64,000 nt of DNA from Streptomyces liliiviolaceus (GCF_018070025.1 NZ_JAGPYQ010000001.1:1302001-1366000); one strand, 5' to 3'. Counted from the stretch's first letter, positions 1-7,644 are shown. Notes: generated by a model from the sequence alone, not told the origin. Program-made: numbers and translations.

Positions 1-197
1 GGGCGCTTCGGGCAGTGCGGGCCGCACTCGTACACCTCGACAGACAGATCGTGTGCACCGGAATGCCCTTCCGCACGGCCGGCGGACCTGGCCCCTTTTC
101 CCAGAAGTCCACCGCACCAGCAGCAGCGCCAGCCGAGGTATTGCCAGCCGGTGAGGTCAGCGGCGGGTGGCGGTTGCGGCCGCCAAGCTCCGGTCAT
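1..197 (-). CDS. Small cysteine-rich (zinc-ribbon-like) protein, 3' end beyond the window
   Basis: Reading leftwards from an ATG at 197-195 there are 65 uninterrupted codons that run off the left edge. The peptide begins MTGAWRPQPPPAADLTGWQY and contains CCWCGG followed about 35 residues later by CGPHCP, two cysteine pairs of the kind that bind zinc. Similar short proteins with a GHSGAHDLSVEVYEC-like stretch are common in Streptomyces accessory regions, but I know no function for them. The start overlaps the stop of the upstream gene (ATGA), so the two are probably translationally coupled. The stop codon is not in the window. Confidence 0.6.
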   Translation of the reverse strand, partial: MTGAWRPQPPPAADLTGWQYLGWRCCWCGGLLGKGARSAGRAEGHSGAHDLSVEVYECGPHCPKR

Positions 198-412
198 GGC
201 CGGTCGGAGAACGGGACCAGGTCGTACTTCTCGCGGCAGGGGAGACAGGCGGACTGCACACCTCCTGGTCCGGAGCCCTGCTCATCCACGTTGATCACGC
301 GGATGTCGGCGCTGTAGCCGCAGTGCCATGTGCAGTAGCCATAGATGACGGGCTCCTCGGAGGCCGTGTTCGGCCTGTTCGAGGCGGACTGATTCTGCGT
401 ACCCTCGTTCAC
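194..412 (-). CDS. Small protein with paired cysteines, unknown function
   Basis: A 72-residue reading frame from a GTG at 412-410. I prefer this over an ATG at 454 because GGAG sits 5 bases before the GTG. The peptide carries a CTWHC pair and a CLPC pair about 30 residues apart, a likely zinc site, and no signal peptide or membrane segment. It is the first gene of a leftward pair, ending in a 4-bp overlap with the next small gene. It lies divergent to the GntR-type regulator at 567, with a repeat-containing promoter region between them, so that regulator probably controls it. The family is unknown to me. Confidence 0.6.
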   Translation of the reverse strand: MNEGTQNQSASNRPNTASEEPVIYGYCTWHCGYSADIRVINVDEQGSGPGGVQSACLPCREKYDLVPFSDRP

Positions 413-488
413 GTCGACTCCATCCAGTCGTCCACGCTCCCGGGTCGGTCGCACGACCGCGGGAGCGATGTGTGTTTCCGCAGCGTAG

Positions 489-512
489 ACCTAGGTAGCT
501 AGGGTAGCTAGG
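489..512. promoter_or_regulatory. Candidate GntR operator: tandem GTAGCTAGG repeats
   Basis: The 9-mer GTAGCTAGG occurs twice back to back at 495-503 and 504-512, each holding the palindrome TAGCTA, and is preceded by the palindrome CCTAGG at 490-495. A related CACCTAGC lies at 550-557, near the regulator's start codon. The element sits between the divergent small gene (start 412) and the GntR-type gene (start 567). This is the expected place for the binding site of that regulator; the assignment is inferred from position and symmetry. Confidence 0.5.
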
Positions 513-566
513 CGAGTCAGGCAATCTCATCTCGCCGATCCGACCTATGCCACCTAGCTTCGGATC

Positions 567-803
567 ATGGATTGGAAGCCGGACATTCCGAGGTGGAAGC
601 AGGTGTACGCGATCTTTGAGCAGCGGATCGCGGACGGCGACTACCCGCCGGGTAGCCAGCTGCCGGGCGTTCTCGCGATTCAGGGTGAGTTCGGTATCGC
701 ACAGATGACAGCCCGCCGCGTCCTCACCGAACTTCGGGATGCAGGGCTGGCACAGATGCAGCCAGGCATCGGAACTTTCGTCACCGAGCTGCCCAACTCG
801 TAG
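567..803 (+). CDS. GntR-family winged-helix regulator, DNA-binding domain only
   Basis: The 78-residue protein is almost entirely a GntR winged helix-turn-helix. It starts with IPRWKQVYAIFEQRIADG, followed by the typical PPGSQLPG turn, a recognition helix around MTARRVLTELRDAGL, and the wing QPGIGTFV. There is no effector-binding domain, so it would act as a bare DNA-binding protein, as do other short GntR proteins of Streptomyces accessory elements. No good ribosome-binding site precedes the ATG, and the message may be leaderless. It lies divergent to two small cysteine-rich genes, with a repeated TAGCTA element between them. Confidence 0.8.
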   Translation: MDWKPDIPRWKQVYAIFEQRIADGDYPPGSQLPGVLAIQGEFGIAQMTARRVLTELRDAGLAQMQPGIGTFVTELPNS

Positions 804-890
804 AGGGGCAGAAGCTGCCCGTGCCCCTGCCGTGCCCGATCGACCGGTAACTGACGGGGAATCACGGTGATCGGCGGACAGCACGCAAAG

Positions 891-929
891 GAACGGCCCC
901 TGACCGAGTTACCTGGTCAGGGGCCGTTC
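891..929 (-). terminator. Terminator hairpin downstream of tRNA-Ser
   Basis: A perfect 15-bp inverted repeat, GAACGGCCCCTGACC (891-905) and its complement (915-929), encloses a 9-base loop. It lies 6 bases beyond the 3' end of the leftward tRNA-Ser gene and is the probable end of that transcript. The stem is symmetric, so it could also stop transcription arriving from the GntR-type gene on the other side. There is no long T run, as usual in Streptomyces. Confidence 0.75.
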
Positions 930-934
930 TCCTG

Positions 935-1021
935 CGGTGGGTGTGGGATTTGAACCCACGGTCACATCGCTGCGACGACGGTTTTCAAGACCGTTCCCTT
1001 AGGCCGCTCGGGCAACCCACC
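935..1021 (-). tRNA. tRNA-Ser (anticodon TGA)
   Basis: On the minus strand the gene begins GGTGGGTTGCCCGAG and ends with the T-arm GTGGGTTCAAATCCCAC and acceptor strand ACCCACC plus discriminator G. The 7-bp acceptor stem pairs perfectly (1015-1021 with 936-942). The anticodon loop reads CTTGAAA, giving anticodon TGA for serine, and a long variable arm typical of tRNA-Ser is present. CCA is not encoded. The 3' end faces the small accessory genes to the left, the side on which Streptomyces integrative elements usually sit. Length is 87 nt. Confidence 0.93.
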
Positions 1022-1047
1022 CCGCGCCGCTGAGAGATCGGCGCGGG
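1021..1047 (-). terminator. Hairpin between htrA and tRNA-Ser
   Basis: CCCGCGCCG (1021-1029) pairs with CGGCGCGGG (1039-1047) around a 9-base loop. It lies just past the stop codon of the leftward HtrA gene and its distal arm includes the first base of the tRNA. It could terminate htrA, or be a 5' leader hairpin of the tRNA precursor. A possible -10 (TAGTCT on the minus strand, about 1053-1058) lies just upstream of it. There is no T run. Confidence 0.45.
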
Positions 1048-1062
1048 GACAAGACTAACCGG

Positions 1063-2664
1063 TCAGCTGTCGCCCTCGCGCTGGCCCAGGGTTACTTCGG
1101 CTGTGCGCTGCTTGCCGTCGCGGGTGTAGGTGAGCTTGACGGTGTCGCCGGGCTGGTGGGTCCAGATCTCGCCGATGAGGGTCGGGCCGCTGTCGATCAC
1201 CCGGTCGTCGAGCTTGGTGATGACGTCGCCGGGCTTGAGACCGGCCTTCGCGGCGGGGCCGTTCGGCGTGACCGCGTCGGAGTTGCCGGCGCCCTGTTCG
1301 GTGATCTTCGCGCCCGTGCCCTCCTCCAGGGAGACGGAGGCTCCGATGACCGGGTAGACGGGCTTGCCGGTCTTGATGAGCTGCTGGGCGACGTTCTTCG
1401 CCTGGTTGATCGGGATCGCGAAACCCAGCCCGATGGAACCGGACTGGCTCGTGCCGCCCAGGCCGCCGCCGGTGGACTGGATCGCGGAGTTGATGCCGAT
1501 CACCGCGCCCTTGGCGTCCAGGAGCGGGCCTCCGGAGTTGCCCGGGTTGATCGAGGCGTCGGTCTGCAGGGCGCTCATGTACGAGGCCTTGCTGCTGGAG
1601 CTGCCGTCGCTGGAGGCGACCGGGCGGTTCTTCGCGCTGATGATGCCCGTGGTCACCGTGTTCGACAGCCCGAACGGAGCGCCGATCGCGATGGTCGAGT
1701 CGCCGACCGCGATCTTGTCCGAGTTGCCGAGCGGCAGCGGCTTGAGGTTGTCCGGCGCGTTCTTGAGCTTGATGACCGCGACGTCGTAGCCCTGGGCGTG
1801 GCCGACCACCTCGGCGTCGTACTTCTTGCCGTTCGAGAAGGTGGCCGACAGCTTGCCGCTCTCGACCGCCTCGGCGACCACGTGGTTGTTGGTGAGGATG
1901 TGGCCCTGCTTGTCGAAGACGAAGCCGGTGCCCGTGCCGCCCTCGCCGTTGCTGCCCTCGGCCTCGATGGTGACCGTGCTCGGCAGCGCCGTGGCGGCCA
2001 CGTTGGCGACCGTGCCCGCGTCGCGCTTGAGGTCGCCGCCGCTCTCGGAGGAGGAGACGGTCGTCGAGCCCGAGGAGTCGTCGTTGCTGTCGGCCGCCCA
2101 GTAGCCGATGCCGCCGCCCACGCCGCCCGCGATCAGCGCGGCCACCAGGACCGCGGCGACCAGACCGCCCCGCCCGCCGGACTTCGGCTTGGGGGCGGGC
2201 TGCTGGTACGAGGAACCCCAGACGTCCCCGGAGCTGCTCTCGCCGCCGCCTCCGTAGGGACCGGAACCGCCCTCGCCACCCCCTCCGTAGGGGCCCGAAC
2301 CGCCCGCGCCCCCGCCTCCGTACGGGCCGGAGCCGCCCGCGCTCCCGCCCGCGTACGGGTCGGAACCCGCCTCGTTCGTGTAAGCGGGCGTGGCCGGCGG
2401 AGGAGGCGGCCAGGCGCCTCCCTCCGGGGCCGGAACGGCGCCCTGGGGAGCCCCGGGAGGCGTGGGGGGCAATGTGGCCGTCGGCGCGTCTCCCTGGAAG
2501 GAGCCCGGCCCCTGGGGCCGGTTCATGCCCTCGTGGGGGCCCGCGGGACCCGCTCCCGGCGATACCGCCTGCTCCGGGGGCGCGGAAGCAGCGGGAGTAT
2601 CCACCGGCACGGGAGGTGCAGACGGGGCCGGGGGTACTGCAGTGCCCTCGTTCTCGGTGCTCAC
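1063..2664 (-). CDS. HtrA/DegP-like membrane-anchored serine protease with PDZ domain
   Basis: A 533-residue protein. Residues 1-155 are a cytoplasmic Pro/Gly-rich tail with repeated GGGGxGGSGPYGG units. One membrane helix follows (about 168-192). The outer part is a trypsin-like protease with the triad visible as NNHVV (His), DVAVIK (Asp) and NPGNSGGPL (Ser), and ends in a PDZ domain with GLKPGDVITKLDD. This is the standard build of actinobacterial HtrA proteins, which degrade or refold damaged proteins at the outer membrane face during stress. The start is a GTG at 2664, preceded by AGAGGAAG. It stands alone, with its own upstream region containing a TATATAAAT element (about 2858-2866, minus strand) that might be a -10 box. 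Confidence 0.92.
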   Translation of the reverse strand: MSTENEGTAVPPAPSAPPVPVDTPAASAPPEQAVSPGAGPAGPHEGMNRPQGPGSFQGDAPTATLPPTPPGAPQGAVPAPEGGAWPPPPPATPAYTNEAGSDPYAGGSAGGSGPYGGGGAGGSGPYGGGGEGGSGPYGGGGESSSGDVWGSSYQQPAPKPKSGGRGGLVAAVLVAALIAGGVGGGIGYWAADSNDDSSGSTTVSSSESGGDLKRDAGTVANVAATALPSTVTIEAEGSNGEGGTGTGFVFDKQGHILTNNHVVAEAVESGKLSATFSNGKKYDAEVVGHAQGYDVAVIKLKNAPDNLKPLPLGNSDKIAVGDSTIAIGAPFGLSNTVTTGIISAKNRPVASSDGSSSSKASYMSALQTDASINPGNSGGPLLDAKGAVIGINSAIQSTGGGLGGTSQSGSIGLGFAIPINQAKNVAQQLIKTGKPVYPVIGASVSLEEGTGAKITEQGAGNSDAVTPNGPAAKAGLKPGDVITKLDDRVIDSGPTLIGEIWTHQPGDTVKLTYTRDGKQRTAEVTLGQREGDS

Positions 2665-2978
2665 AGCTCTTCCTCTCGATCCACGGCTGTTCAGTAAGTT
2701 CGCATCCGGTCACGTTCGGTCGCGTGTGTTCAGGACTCCACTACGCGTGTTCGGGAACCGGCACGATTCAGCTGTGCATGTGCTTTTGTATGCCGTCAGC
2801 TTTTCCCACAGGACGTCAGGGCGCCATAAGCGGCACCTGTGACTCCGAGATCTTCATTTATATAGGACAGGTCTGACAAAAACACCGCACGGCCCGCGGC
2901 ACCGATCCCACCGCCGATCCGACCATCGATCCCGCCACCGGTCCCACGGGTACCCATTCGCGATGGCACCATGACGCG
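2665..2978. other. Divergent intergenic region (htrA / GDPD)
   Basis: This 314-bp gap separates the leftward protease gene from the rightward phosphodiesterase gene. It is clearly more A/T-rich than its surroundings between 2770 and 2890 and contains ATTTATATAGGA at 2857-2866, a candidate -10 region for htrA. No convincing coding frame, RNA or operator could be recognised. Confidence 0.5.
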
Positions 2979-3791
2979 GTGACCCACGCACGACAGCACC
3001 CGACCCAGGTCGTCGCTCACCGCGGGGCCTCCGAAGAGGCCCCCGAGCACACTCTGGCCGCGTACGAGAAAGCCATCGAGGACGGGGCCGACGCCCTGGA
3101 ATGCGATGTACGGCTGACCGCGGACGGGCATCTCGTCTGCGTCCACGACCGCCGCGTCAACCGCACCTCCAACGGCCGCGGCGCCGTCTCCGCCCTGGAG
3201 CTCGCGGATCTCGCCGCCCTGGACTTCGGCTCCTGGAAGAACCGCGACGAGGCGCCCGACTGGGAACAGCAGCGGCCCCCTTCCTGGGAGCAGCAGTCCG
3301 TCCTCACGCTGGAGCGCCTGCTCGAACTCGTGGCGGACGCCGGCCGTCCCGTACGGCTCGCCATCGAGACGAAGCACCCCACACGCTGGGCCGGCCAGGT
3401 CGAGGAGCGCCTGCTCATCCTTCTGAAGCGCTTCGGTCTGGACGCGCCGTCCTCGCCCGCCGAGTCTCCGGTGCGCGTCATGAGCTTCTCGGCGCGCTCC
3501 CTGCAGCGCGTCCGCGCCGCGTCCCCGACGATGCCGACGGTCTATCTGCTGCAGTTCGTCTCACCCCGGCTGCGCGACGGACGGCTGCCTCCGGGGGTCC
3601 GGATCGCCGGTCCCTCGATGCGGATCGTACGCAGCCATCCGGCGTACATCGAGCGCCTGAAGAGGGCCGGCCACCAGGTTCACGTGTGGACGGTGAACGA
3701 CTCCGAGGACGTCGACCTGTGCCTCGGACTCGGTGTCGACGCCATCATCACCAACCGCCCGCGCGCGGTGCTGCGCCAGCTGGGCCGCTGA
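2979..3791 (+). CDS. Glycerophosphodiester phosphodiesterase
   Basis: The 270-residue protein is a complete GDPD domain. It has VAHRGASEEAPEHTLAAY with the catalytic HRG and metal-binding glutamate, then ALECDVRLTADG and LVCVHD with the second catalytic histidine. The TIM barrel closes with HVWTVND and DAIITNRP. It would hydrolyse glycerophosphodiesters from phospholipid turnover to glycerol-3-phosphate and an alcohol. No signal peptide is present, so it should be cytoplasmic. The GTG start is the only sensible one, because an ATG 8 bases upstream runs into a stop after three codons. It appears to be monocistronic. Confidence 0.92.
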   Translation: MTHARQHPTQVVAHRGASEEAPEHTLAAYEKAIEDGADALECDVRLTADGHLVCVHDRRVNRTSNGRGAVSALELADLAALDFGSWKNRDEAPDWEQQRPPSWEQQSVLTLERLLELVADAGRPVRLAIETKHPTRWAGQVEERLLILLKRFGLDAPSSPAESPVRVMSFSARSLQRVRAASPTMPTVYLLQFVSPRLRDGRLPPGVRIAGPSMRIVRSHPAYIERLKRAGHQVHVWTVNDSEDVDLCLGLGVDAIITNRPRAVLRQLGR

Positions 3792-4016
3792 AACCACTCG
3801 CCTCCCGGTCCCCACACGTCCCGCACGTTCCACCCACGGGCCGTCACATTCTCGGCCATATGGTCGATTTCAGGCCACTCGATTACAGGGAGTGCACCGG
3901 CGCATTCGTTCCGTGTTCGATCGTTACGAGTGCGTCACTGCACGTGCATTGGCCGGTTTCCGGTCCATCCCAGAAGGGCATCCACACCGTGGCGTGGGGC
4001 AAAGGAGGTCTCGGGG

Positions 4017-4577
4017 GTGGCGTTGATGGTGGCACAAGAGGTGCCCACGTCGTCGAGCATGGCCGTACCCCATGGCCCTGCGGGCGTGGGAGAAGCAAGA
4101 CACCGGATGCGGGATCAACTGCGCACCGGGGGTGTGGCGGAAACGGTCATCGACGACGCCGTACTGATCCTTTCGGAACTACTGAGCAACGCCTGCCGTC
4201 ACGGCAGGCCACTGGGTGAGGCCTTCGCCGGGGACGGCGACGTCCGGGCCGCATGGCGTGTCGAACCGACCGGCAGACTCACCGTCGAGGTGACGGACGG
4301 CGGCGGTCCGACCCGGCCGGTTCCGGCCACCCCCTCGGTCACCGCACACGGCGGCCGTGGACTCAACATCATCACGGCGCTGGCCGACGACTGGGGCGTC
4401 CGGGACGACGCCCGCGGTGAGGTCACGGTGTGGGTGGTCGTACACAAAGACGCCTGTGCCGTGCGTCGGCGCAACGACTTCGCCGCGCGCGTCACGGCAC
4501 CGGCGGTGCCCGTGACGTCCACGGTGTCCGCGATGTCCGACCTGGACTTCGGGGACACCTTCGACGGTCTGGACTGA
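4017..4577 (+). CDS. RsbW-like ATP-binding protein (HATPase_c, anti-sigma type)
   Basis: A 186-residue protein consisting mainly of a GHKL ATPase fold. The N box is LILSELLSNACRHGRP, the G1 box VTDGGGPTRP and the G2 region GGRGLNIITAL. There is no phospho-acceptor histidine domain, so it belongs to the anti-sigma/serine kinase-like class that is very numerous in Streptomyces; the partner is unknown. The start is the GTG at 4017 because AGGAGG lies 8 bases before it; upstream in-frame ATGs lack such a site. The C-terminal 40 residues are outside the domain and rich in Ser, Thr and Asp. Confidence 0.85.
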   Translation: MALMVAQEVPTSSSMAVPHGPAGVGEARHRMRDQLRTGGVAETVIDDAVLILSELLSNACRHGRPLGEAFAGDGDVRAAWRVEPTGRLTVEVTDGGGPTRPVPATPSVTAHGGRGLNIITALADDWGVRDDARGEVTVWVVVHKDACAVRRRNDFAARVTAPAVPVTSTVSAMSDLDFGDTFDGLD

Positions 4578-4765
4578 CCGCGCGCACTGCCTGCGCCTGA
4601 CTGGACCTACTGCGCCTGCTGGACCGGCCGAGCAGGTCGGGCAGCCGAGCAGTCGGGCAGCGAGCAGCCGAGCCGAGTGGACCGCCTGGGTCGGCAGAAC
4701 CGAAGCAGACGGAAGTGCTGGTTCCGGGACGAACCGAAGCGCCGCCCCGGGTACGACCCGGCACG

Positions 4766-4774
4766 TTGTCCACA
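4766..4774 (+). promoter_or_regulatory. Single DnaA-box-like 9-mer and nearby promoter
   Basis: TTGTCCACA at 4766-4774 is the perfect Streptomyces DnaA-box sequence, but it stands alone. A TAGGCT hexamer at 4802-4807 is a likely -10 box for the SEC-C gene that starts at 4850. Further left (about 4600-4680) the DNA repeats GCAGCCGAGCAG-like units. Function of the isolated DnaA box is unproven. Confidence 0.4.
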
Positions 4775-4849
4775 GGGTCCCGTCGGTCCCCGTACGAACG
4801 GCTAGGCTCGCGCCCGTACGAGTCGAGCCGTAACCGGGAGACATCCACG

Positions 4850-5839
4850 ATGGCCAAGAAGCGACCCCAGACGAAGGCCAAGCAGCCGCAGCGGCAGGAT
4901 GGGGCCCGCGCCGCCGGAGCGGACGGACCCGTCCCGGTCGTCGGAGCACGCGAGCCCTGCCCCTGTGGCAGCGGCCGCCGCTACAAGGCGTGTCACGGAC
5001 GCGCCGCCGCGCACGCCGTGACCGAGCTGGTCCACCGGCCGTTCGAGGGCCTGCCGAGCGAGGGCGACTGGATCGCGCTGCGCGAGCTGGTGCCCGCGGC
5101 GACCGTAGAGCTGCACCTGAAGGACGCCCTTCCGGAGGGCGTGCCGTCGGTCACCCTCGCGACGGTGCTGCCGATGGCGTGGCCGGCCCTGCGCCGCGAG
5201 GACGGCTCGGTCCTCATCGGCCTGCAGAACGACACGGCGTCCGGCGACATCAGCCGCGACCTTGCGGACACGCTCCAGCGCGCGCTCACCGCGGAACCGG
5301 GCACTCCGGTGCAGGGCCGCCGCGCCCCGGGCGACGGCGTGCGTCTGCAGGATCTCCTCGACCCCGAAGGCGCGTTCGAGCCAGTTGTGCACGAGGGCTT
5401 CGAATTCTGGGTTCCGGACGCGCAGAACGCCGCCACGGAGGTCACCGCCTCCCTGGAGCGCGCCAACGCCGCCGCCATCCCGACGGTGAAGCTCGCCGGC
5501 GTCGACGCCGCGTACTGGTGCGAGACCCCCGACAAGAACCACCTGCGCTGGGTCATGCCGCACCCCGAGGAGCAGCTTCTGGACGCGCTCGCGCGGCTGC
5601 ACGCGGAGGGCCGGTCGAGCCTCGGCGAAGGCACCCGACTGGTCGGTTCCTTCCGTGCCCACGGGCTCACCGTCCCGGTCTGGGACCTGCCGACGGGCGT
5701 CTCGGCCGAGGACATCGAGAAGCCCGCGTCCGAGTTCGCCGAGCGGCTCGCCGCCGCGCTGGCCACGGACGCACCGCTCACCGCGGACGAGCGCCGGGCA
5801 CGGGGCGGTCTCACCAATCGCCAGGTCACCCTCAGCTGA
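4850..5839 (+). CDS. SEC-C motif protein (DUF5926-like)
   Basis: A 329-residue soluble protein. After a Lys/Gln-rich start it has PCPCGSGRRYKACHG (about residues 37-51), a SEC-C zinc motif like the one at the C-terminus of SecA. The remaining 270 residues form a conserved actinobacterial domain that I recall as DUF5926, with no recognisable catalytic motif. The ATG is preceded by GGGAG and lies about 40 bases after a TAGGCT -10 box. SEC-C zinc motifs often mediate contact with SecB, ribosomes or other partners, so a role in protein quality control or export is possible but unproven. Confidence 0.8.
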   Translation: MAKKRPQTKAKQPQRQDGARAAGADGPVPVVGAREPCPCGSGRRYKACHGRAAAHAVTELVHRPFEGLPSEGDWIALRELVPAATVELHLKDALPEGVPSVTLATVLPMAWPALRREDGSVLIGLQNDTASGDISRDLADTLQRALTAEPGTPVQGRRAPGDGVRLQDLLDPEGAFEPVVHEGFEFWVPDAQNAATEVTASLERANAAAIPTVKLAGVDAAYWCETPDKNHLRWVMPHPEEQLLDALARLHAEGRSSLGEGTRLVGSFRAHGLTVPVWDLPTGVSAEDIEKPASEFAERLAAALATDAPLTADERRARGGLTNRQVTLS

Positions 5840-5858
5840 CGCACGGCGTGCACCCGGC

Positions 5859-5884
5859 CCCGGCTGACCGACCGGTCAGCCGGG
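5859..5884 (+). terminator. Terminator hairpin after the SEC-C gene
   Basis: CCCGGCTGACC (5859-5869) and GGTCAGCCGGG (5874-5884) form an 11-bp perfect stem with a 4-base loop, 20 bases after the stop codon. It is a typical GC-rich Streptomyces terminator without a T run. Confidence 0.75.
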
Positions 5885-5929
5885 CGACAGGTGCGCAAAC
5901 CGGGTGACTCCTGTCACAACTCCCGGTCG

Positions 5930-6046
5930 TGACAAGCGAATCCGTGTCTGAATAGCCGAGATCGAATTTGCGAACCGCCGATCTCTTGTTACCGTTCCAA
6001 TAGCCCGGTTGCTGGTGCATCCCCCGTCGCCAGCAACCGGGTCTTT
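5930..6046 (+). ncRNA. Candidate small RNA ending in an intrinsic terminator
   Basis: After the first terminator comes an A/T-richer stretch (5930-6003) and then a second, independent hairpin. CCCGGTTGCTGG (6004-6015) and CCAGCAACCGGG (6030-6041) form a 12-bp stem with a 14-base loop, followed directly by TCTTTT. The hairpin plus T tract, the local drop in GC and a possible promoter (TTGCGA, 16 bp, TACCGT, about 5968-5995) fit a short rightward transcript between two convergent genes. It could also be simply a second terminator of the SEC-C gene. The transcript start is a guess. Confidence 0.4.
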
Positions 6047-6082
6047 TCATGTCCGGACCCGGGACCGTCCTCGGCGAAGTCC

Positions 6083-6922
6083 TCAACGCGCTTTCTGCAC
6101 AGGCGAGTTGCTCCCCGAGCGCAGAAGTAGCGGCCCCTCGGCACCCTCCGCGGACCCGGCGAACTCAGCGATCGCCGAGTACTCCGAGGCGTCGCCCACC
6201 GTCCGCTCCCGCGGCGTCTCGCACACCCCCGGCTCGTCGTCCGCGCCCACGGCGCAGTACATCCGCACGGTGCGGCCTCCGGGCGCCAGAAGAGTCAGTA
6301 CGGACGTGAGGGCGTCACCGGTCGCGTTGCGGTAGTAGGTACGCGCCCAGGTCTCCCGCCCCTGCGTCAGTACGCACGTCTGCGCCTCGATGCCGTCGGG
6401 GGAGGCGAGTTCGGGTCCGCAGCGGGCGGCGGTGGCGAGCCCCACACCGAGCGTCAGGGAGCGCCCGGAAGCCGAGGGGTGCCGCTCGGGCGTCCCGCCG
6501 TCGGCGCGATCGGAGCCGGGCGCCCCGTCGGAACCGGGACGACCGAAACCGGAACCGGCCGAACGAGAACCGCCGGAATCGGAACCGCCGGAATCAGAAG
6601 CGCCTGCATCACGGCCGCCGGCGTTACGACTGTCGCCGTCACGGCCGCCGGCGTCCCGGCCATCGCCGTCCGACGACTGTGCGGACGCACGTGCGGACGG
6701 CAGTGAGGATGCGGAGGAGAGCAAGGAGGAGGACGCGGGAGCATCGCGACCCACCGGCCCCGCGGAGGCCACCGCCAGCGGCAGCGCGACCGTGAGAACG
6801 ACGATGACCGCCAGCATCGCGAGGCGGACTTTTCGGGGATCCGGTCGGTCGGGGTCCGGAGAATGCGGGGAGTGCGGTGAGTACAGGGAGTCCAGGGGTC
6901 GTCCCCCGGAGTGACGCAGCAT
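6083..6922 (-). CDS. Membrane-anchored secreted protein with Ser/Gly/Asp-rich stalk, unknown function
   Basis: The 279-residue protein has a short cytoplasmic head rich in His, Ser and Pro, a membrane segment near residues 33-53 (MLAVIVVLTVALPLAVASAG), a low-complexity stalk of Ser, Gly, Asp and Arg (about 60-150), and a C-terminal domain of about 120 residues with four cysteines that could form disulfides outside the cell. I do not recognise the C-terminal domain. The ATG start lacks a clear ribosome-binding site; the ATG in front of the hydrophobic segment is an alternative. Confidence 0.7.
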   Translation of the reverse strand: MLRHSGGRPLDSLYSPHSPHSPDPDRPDPRKVRLAMLAVIVVLTVALPLAVASAGPVGRDAPASSSLLSSASSLPSARASAQSSDGDGRDAGGRDGDSRNAGGRDAGASDSGGSDSGGSRSAGSGFGRPGSDGAPGSDRADGGTPERHPSASGRSLTLGVGLATAARCGPELASPDGIEAQTCVLTQGRETWARTYYRNATGDALTSVLTLLAPGGRTVRMYCAVGADDEPGVCETPRERTVGDASEYSAIAEFAGSAEGAEGPLLLRSGSNSPVQKAR

Positions 6923-6978
6923 AAAGGGGACGATAACGAGCGAGGGCGGGCGCGCGGTTCGCCGCGCGCCCGAGTCCC

Positions 6979-7644
6979 CTACAACTCGGGGGCGCTCACA
7001 CCCGTACGAGTGAGAGCCTCCACCACCGCGTCCACCACGGCCTCGACATCGGGCACCCAGGGGGCGGCCGAGCCCGGCAGCGGAGCCCGCTCCCAGCGGA
7101 TCCCGCCCTGTCCGGTCTCGGACGGCGGCAGGGCCACGTAACCGCCCTCGCCGTGGAAACGCAGCGAGCCGGGCACGAAGTCCTTGGCGTAGAGCAGCTC
7201 ACCCAGCTGCTCCAGGGAGTACGGCTTCACGAGCAGCGCCCAGCGCGTCGGGGACGCGATCACGGGGCCGAGGCGCATTTCCTTGAGGTCGAGGGCGGCC
7301 AGCGCCCGGGCCGCGGCCGGAGCCGGCAGGCTCACCGCGCACGGGGCCTTTCCTCCGGTGGCGAGGATGATCGGGGCCGTCGGCCGGTTCGTCCACCACC
7401 AGCGCGCCATGCGCTCGTCGGTGGTGGCCGCGAGCAGGCCGGGGTCGAAGGGGTGGGCACCTGGCACCGTGCACTCCGGGTCCGGGCACCCGCATCGGGC
7501 CCGCCCCTGCGGGTCCGGGGCCACACCCGGGAGTACGGGCCACTGCCATTGGGTCGCGAAGGTCAGGGCCGCGCTGAGCATCTCAGGCCTCCCGTCGTTC
7601 CGCCTGGACAGGAGCCTGCGTCGCCTTCCGAGGATCTCGCGCAT
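6979..7644 (-). CDS. Stand-alone bifunctional primase/polymerase N-terminal-like protein
   Basis: A 221-residue protein resembling the N-terminal prim-pol domain of plasmid and phage replication proteins. It has the cysteine cluster CGCPDPECTVPGAHP near residues 51-65, WWWTNRPTAPIILATGG, and the later block GSLRFHGEGGYVALPPSETGQGGIRWER typical of this family. No helicase or other replication domain is attached and no mobile-element genes lie next to it. It is a chromosomal single-domain version whose function is unknown. I cannot see an unambiguous DxD catalytic pair, so activity is uncertain. The ATG at 7644 is preceded by AAAGGAA. Confidence 0.75.
   Translation of the reverse strand: MREILGRRRRLLSRRNDGRPEMLSAALTFATQWQWPVLPGVAPDPQGRARCGCPDPECTVPGAHPFDPGLLAATTDERMARWWWTNRPTAPIILATGGKAPCAVSLPAPAAARALAALDLKEMRLGPVIASPTRWALLVKPYSLEQLGELLYAKDFVPGSLRFHGEGGYVALPPSETGQGGIRWERAPLPGSAAPWVPDVEAVVDAVVEALTRTGVSAPEL

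Noticed and set aside
1055..2713. Second long minus-strand frame over the HtrA gene
   Set aside because: It is in another frame, consists mainly of Arg, Gly and Pro, and lacks protease motifs.
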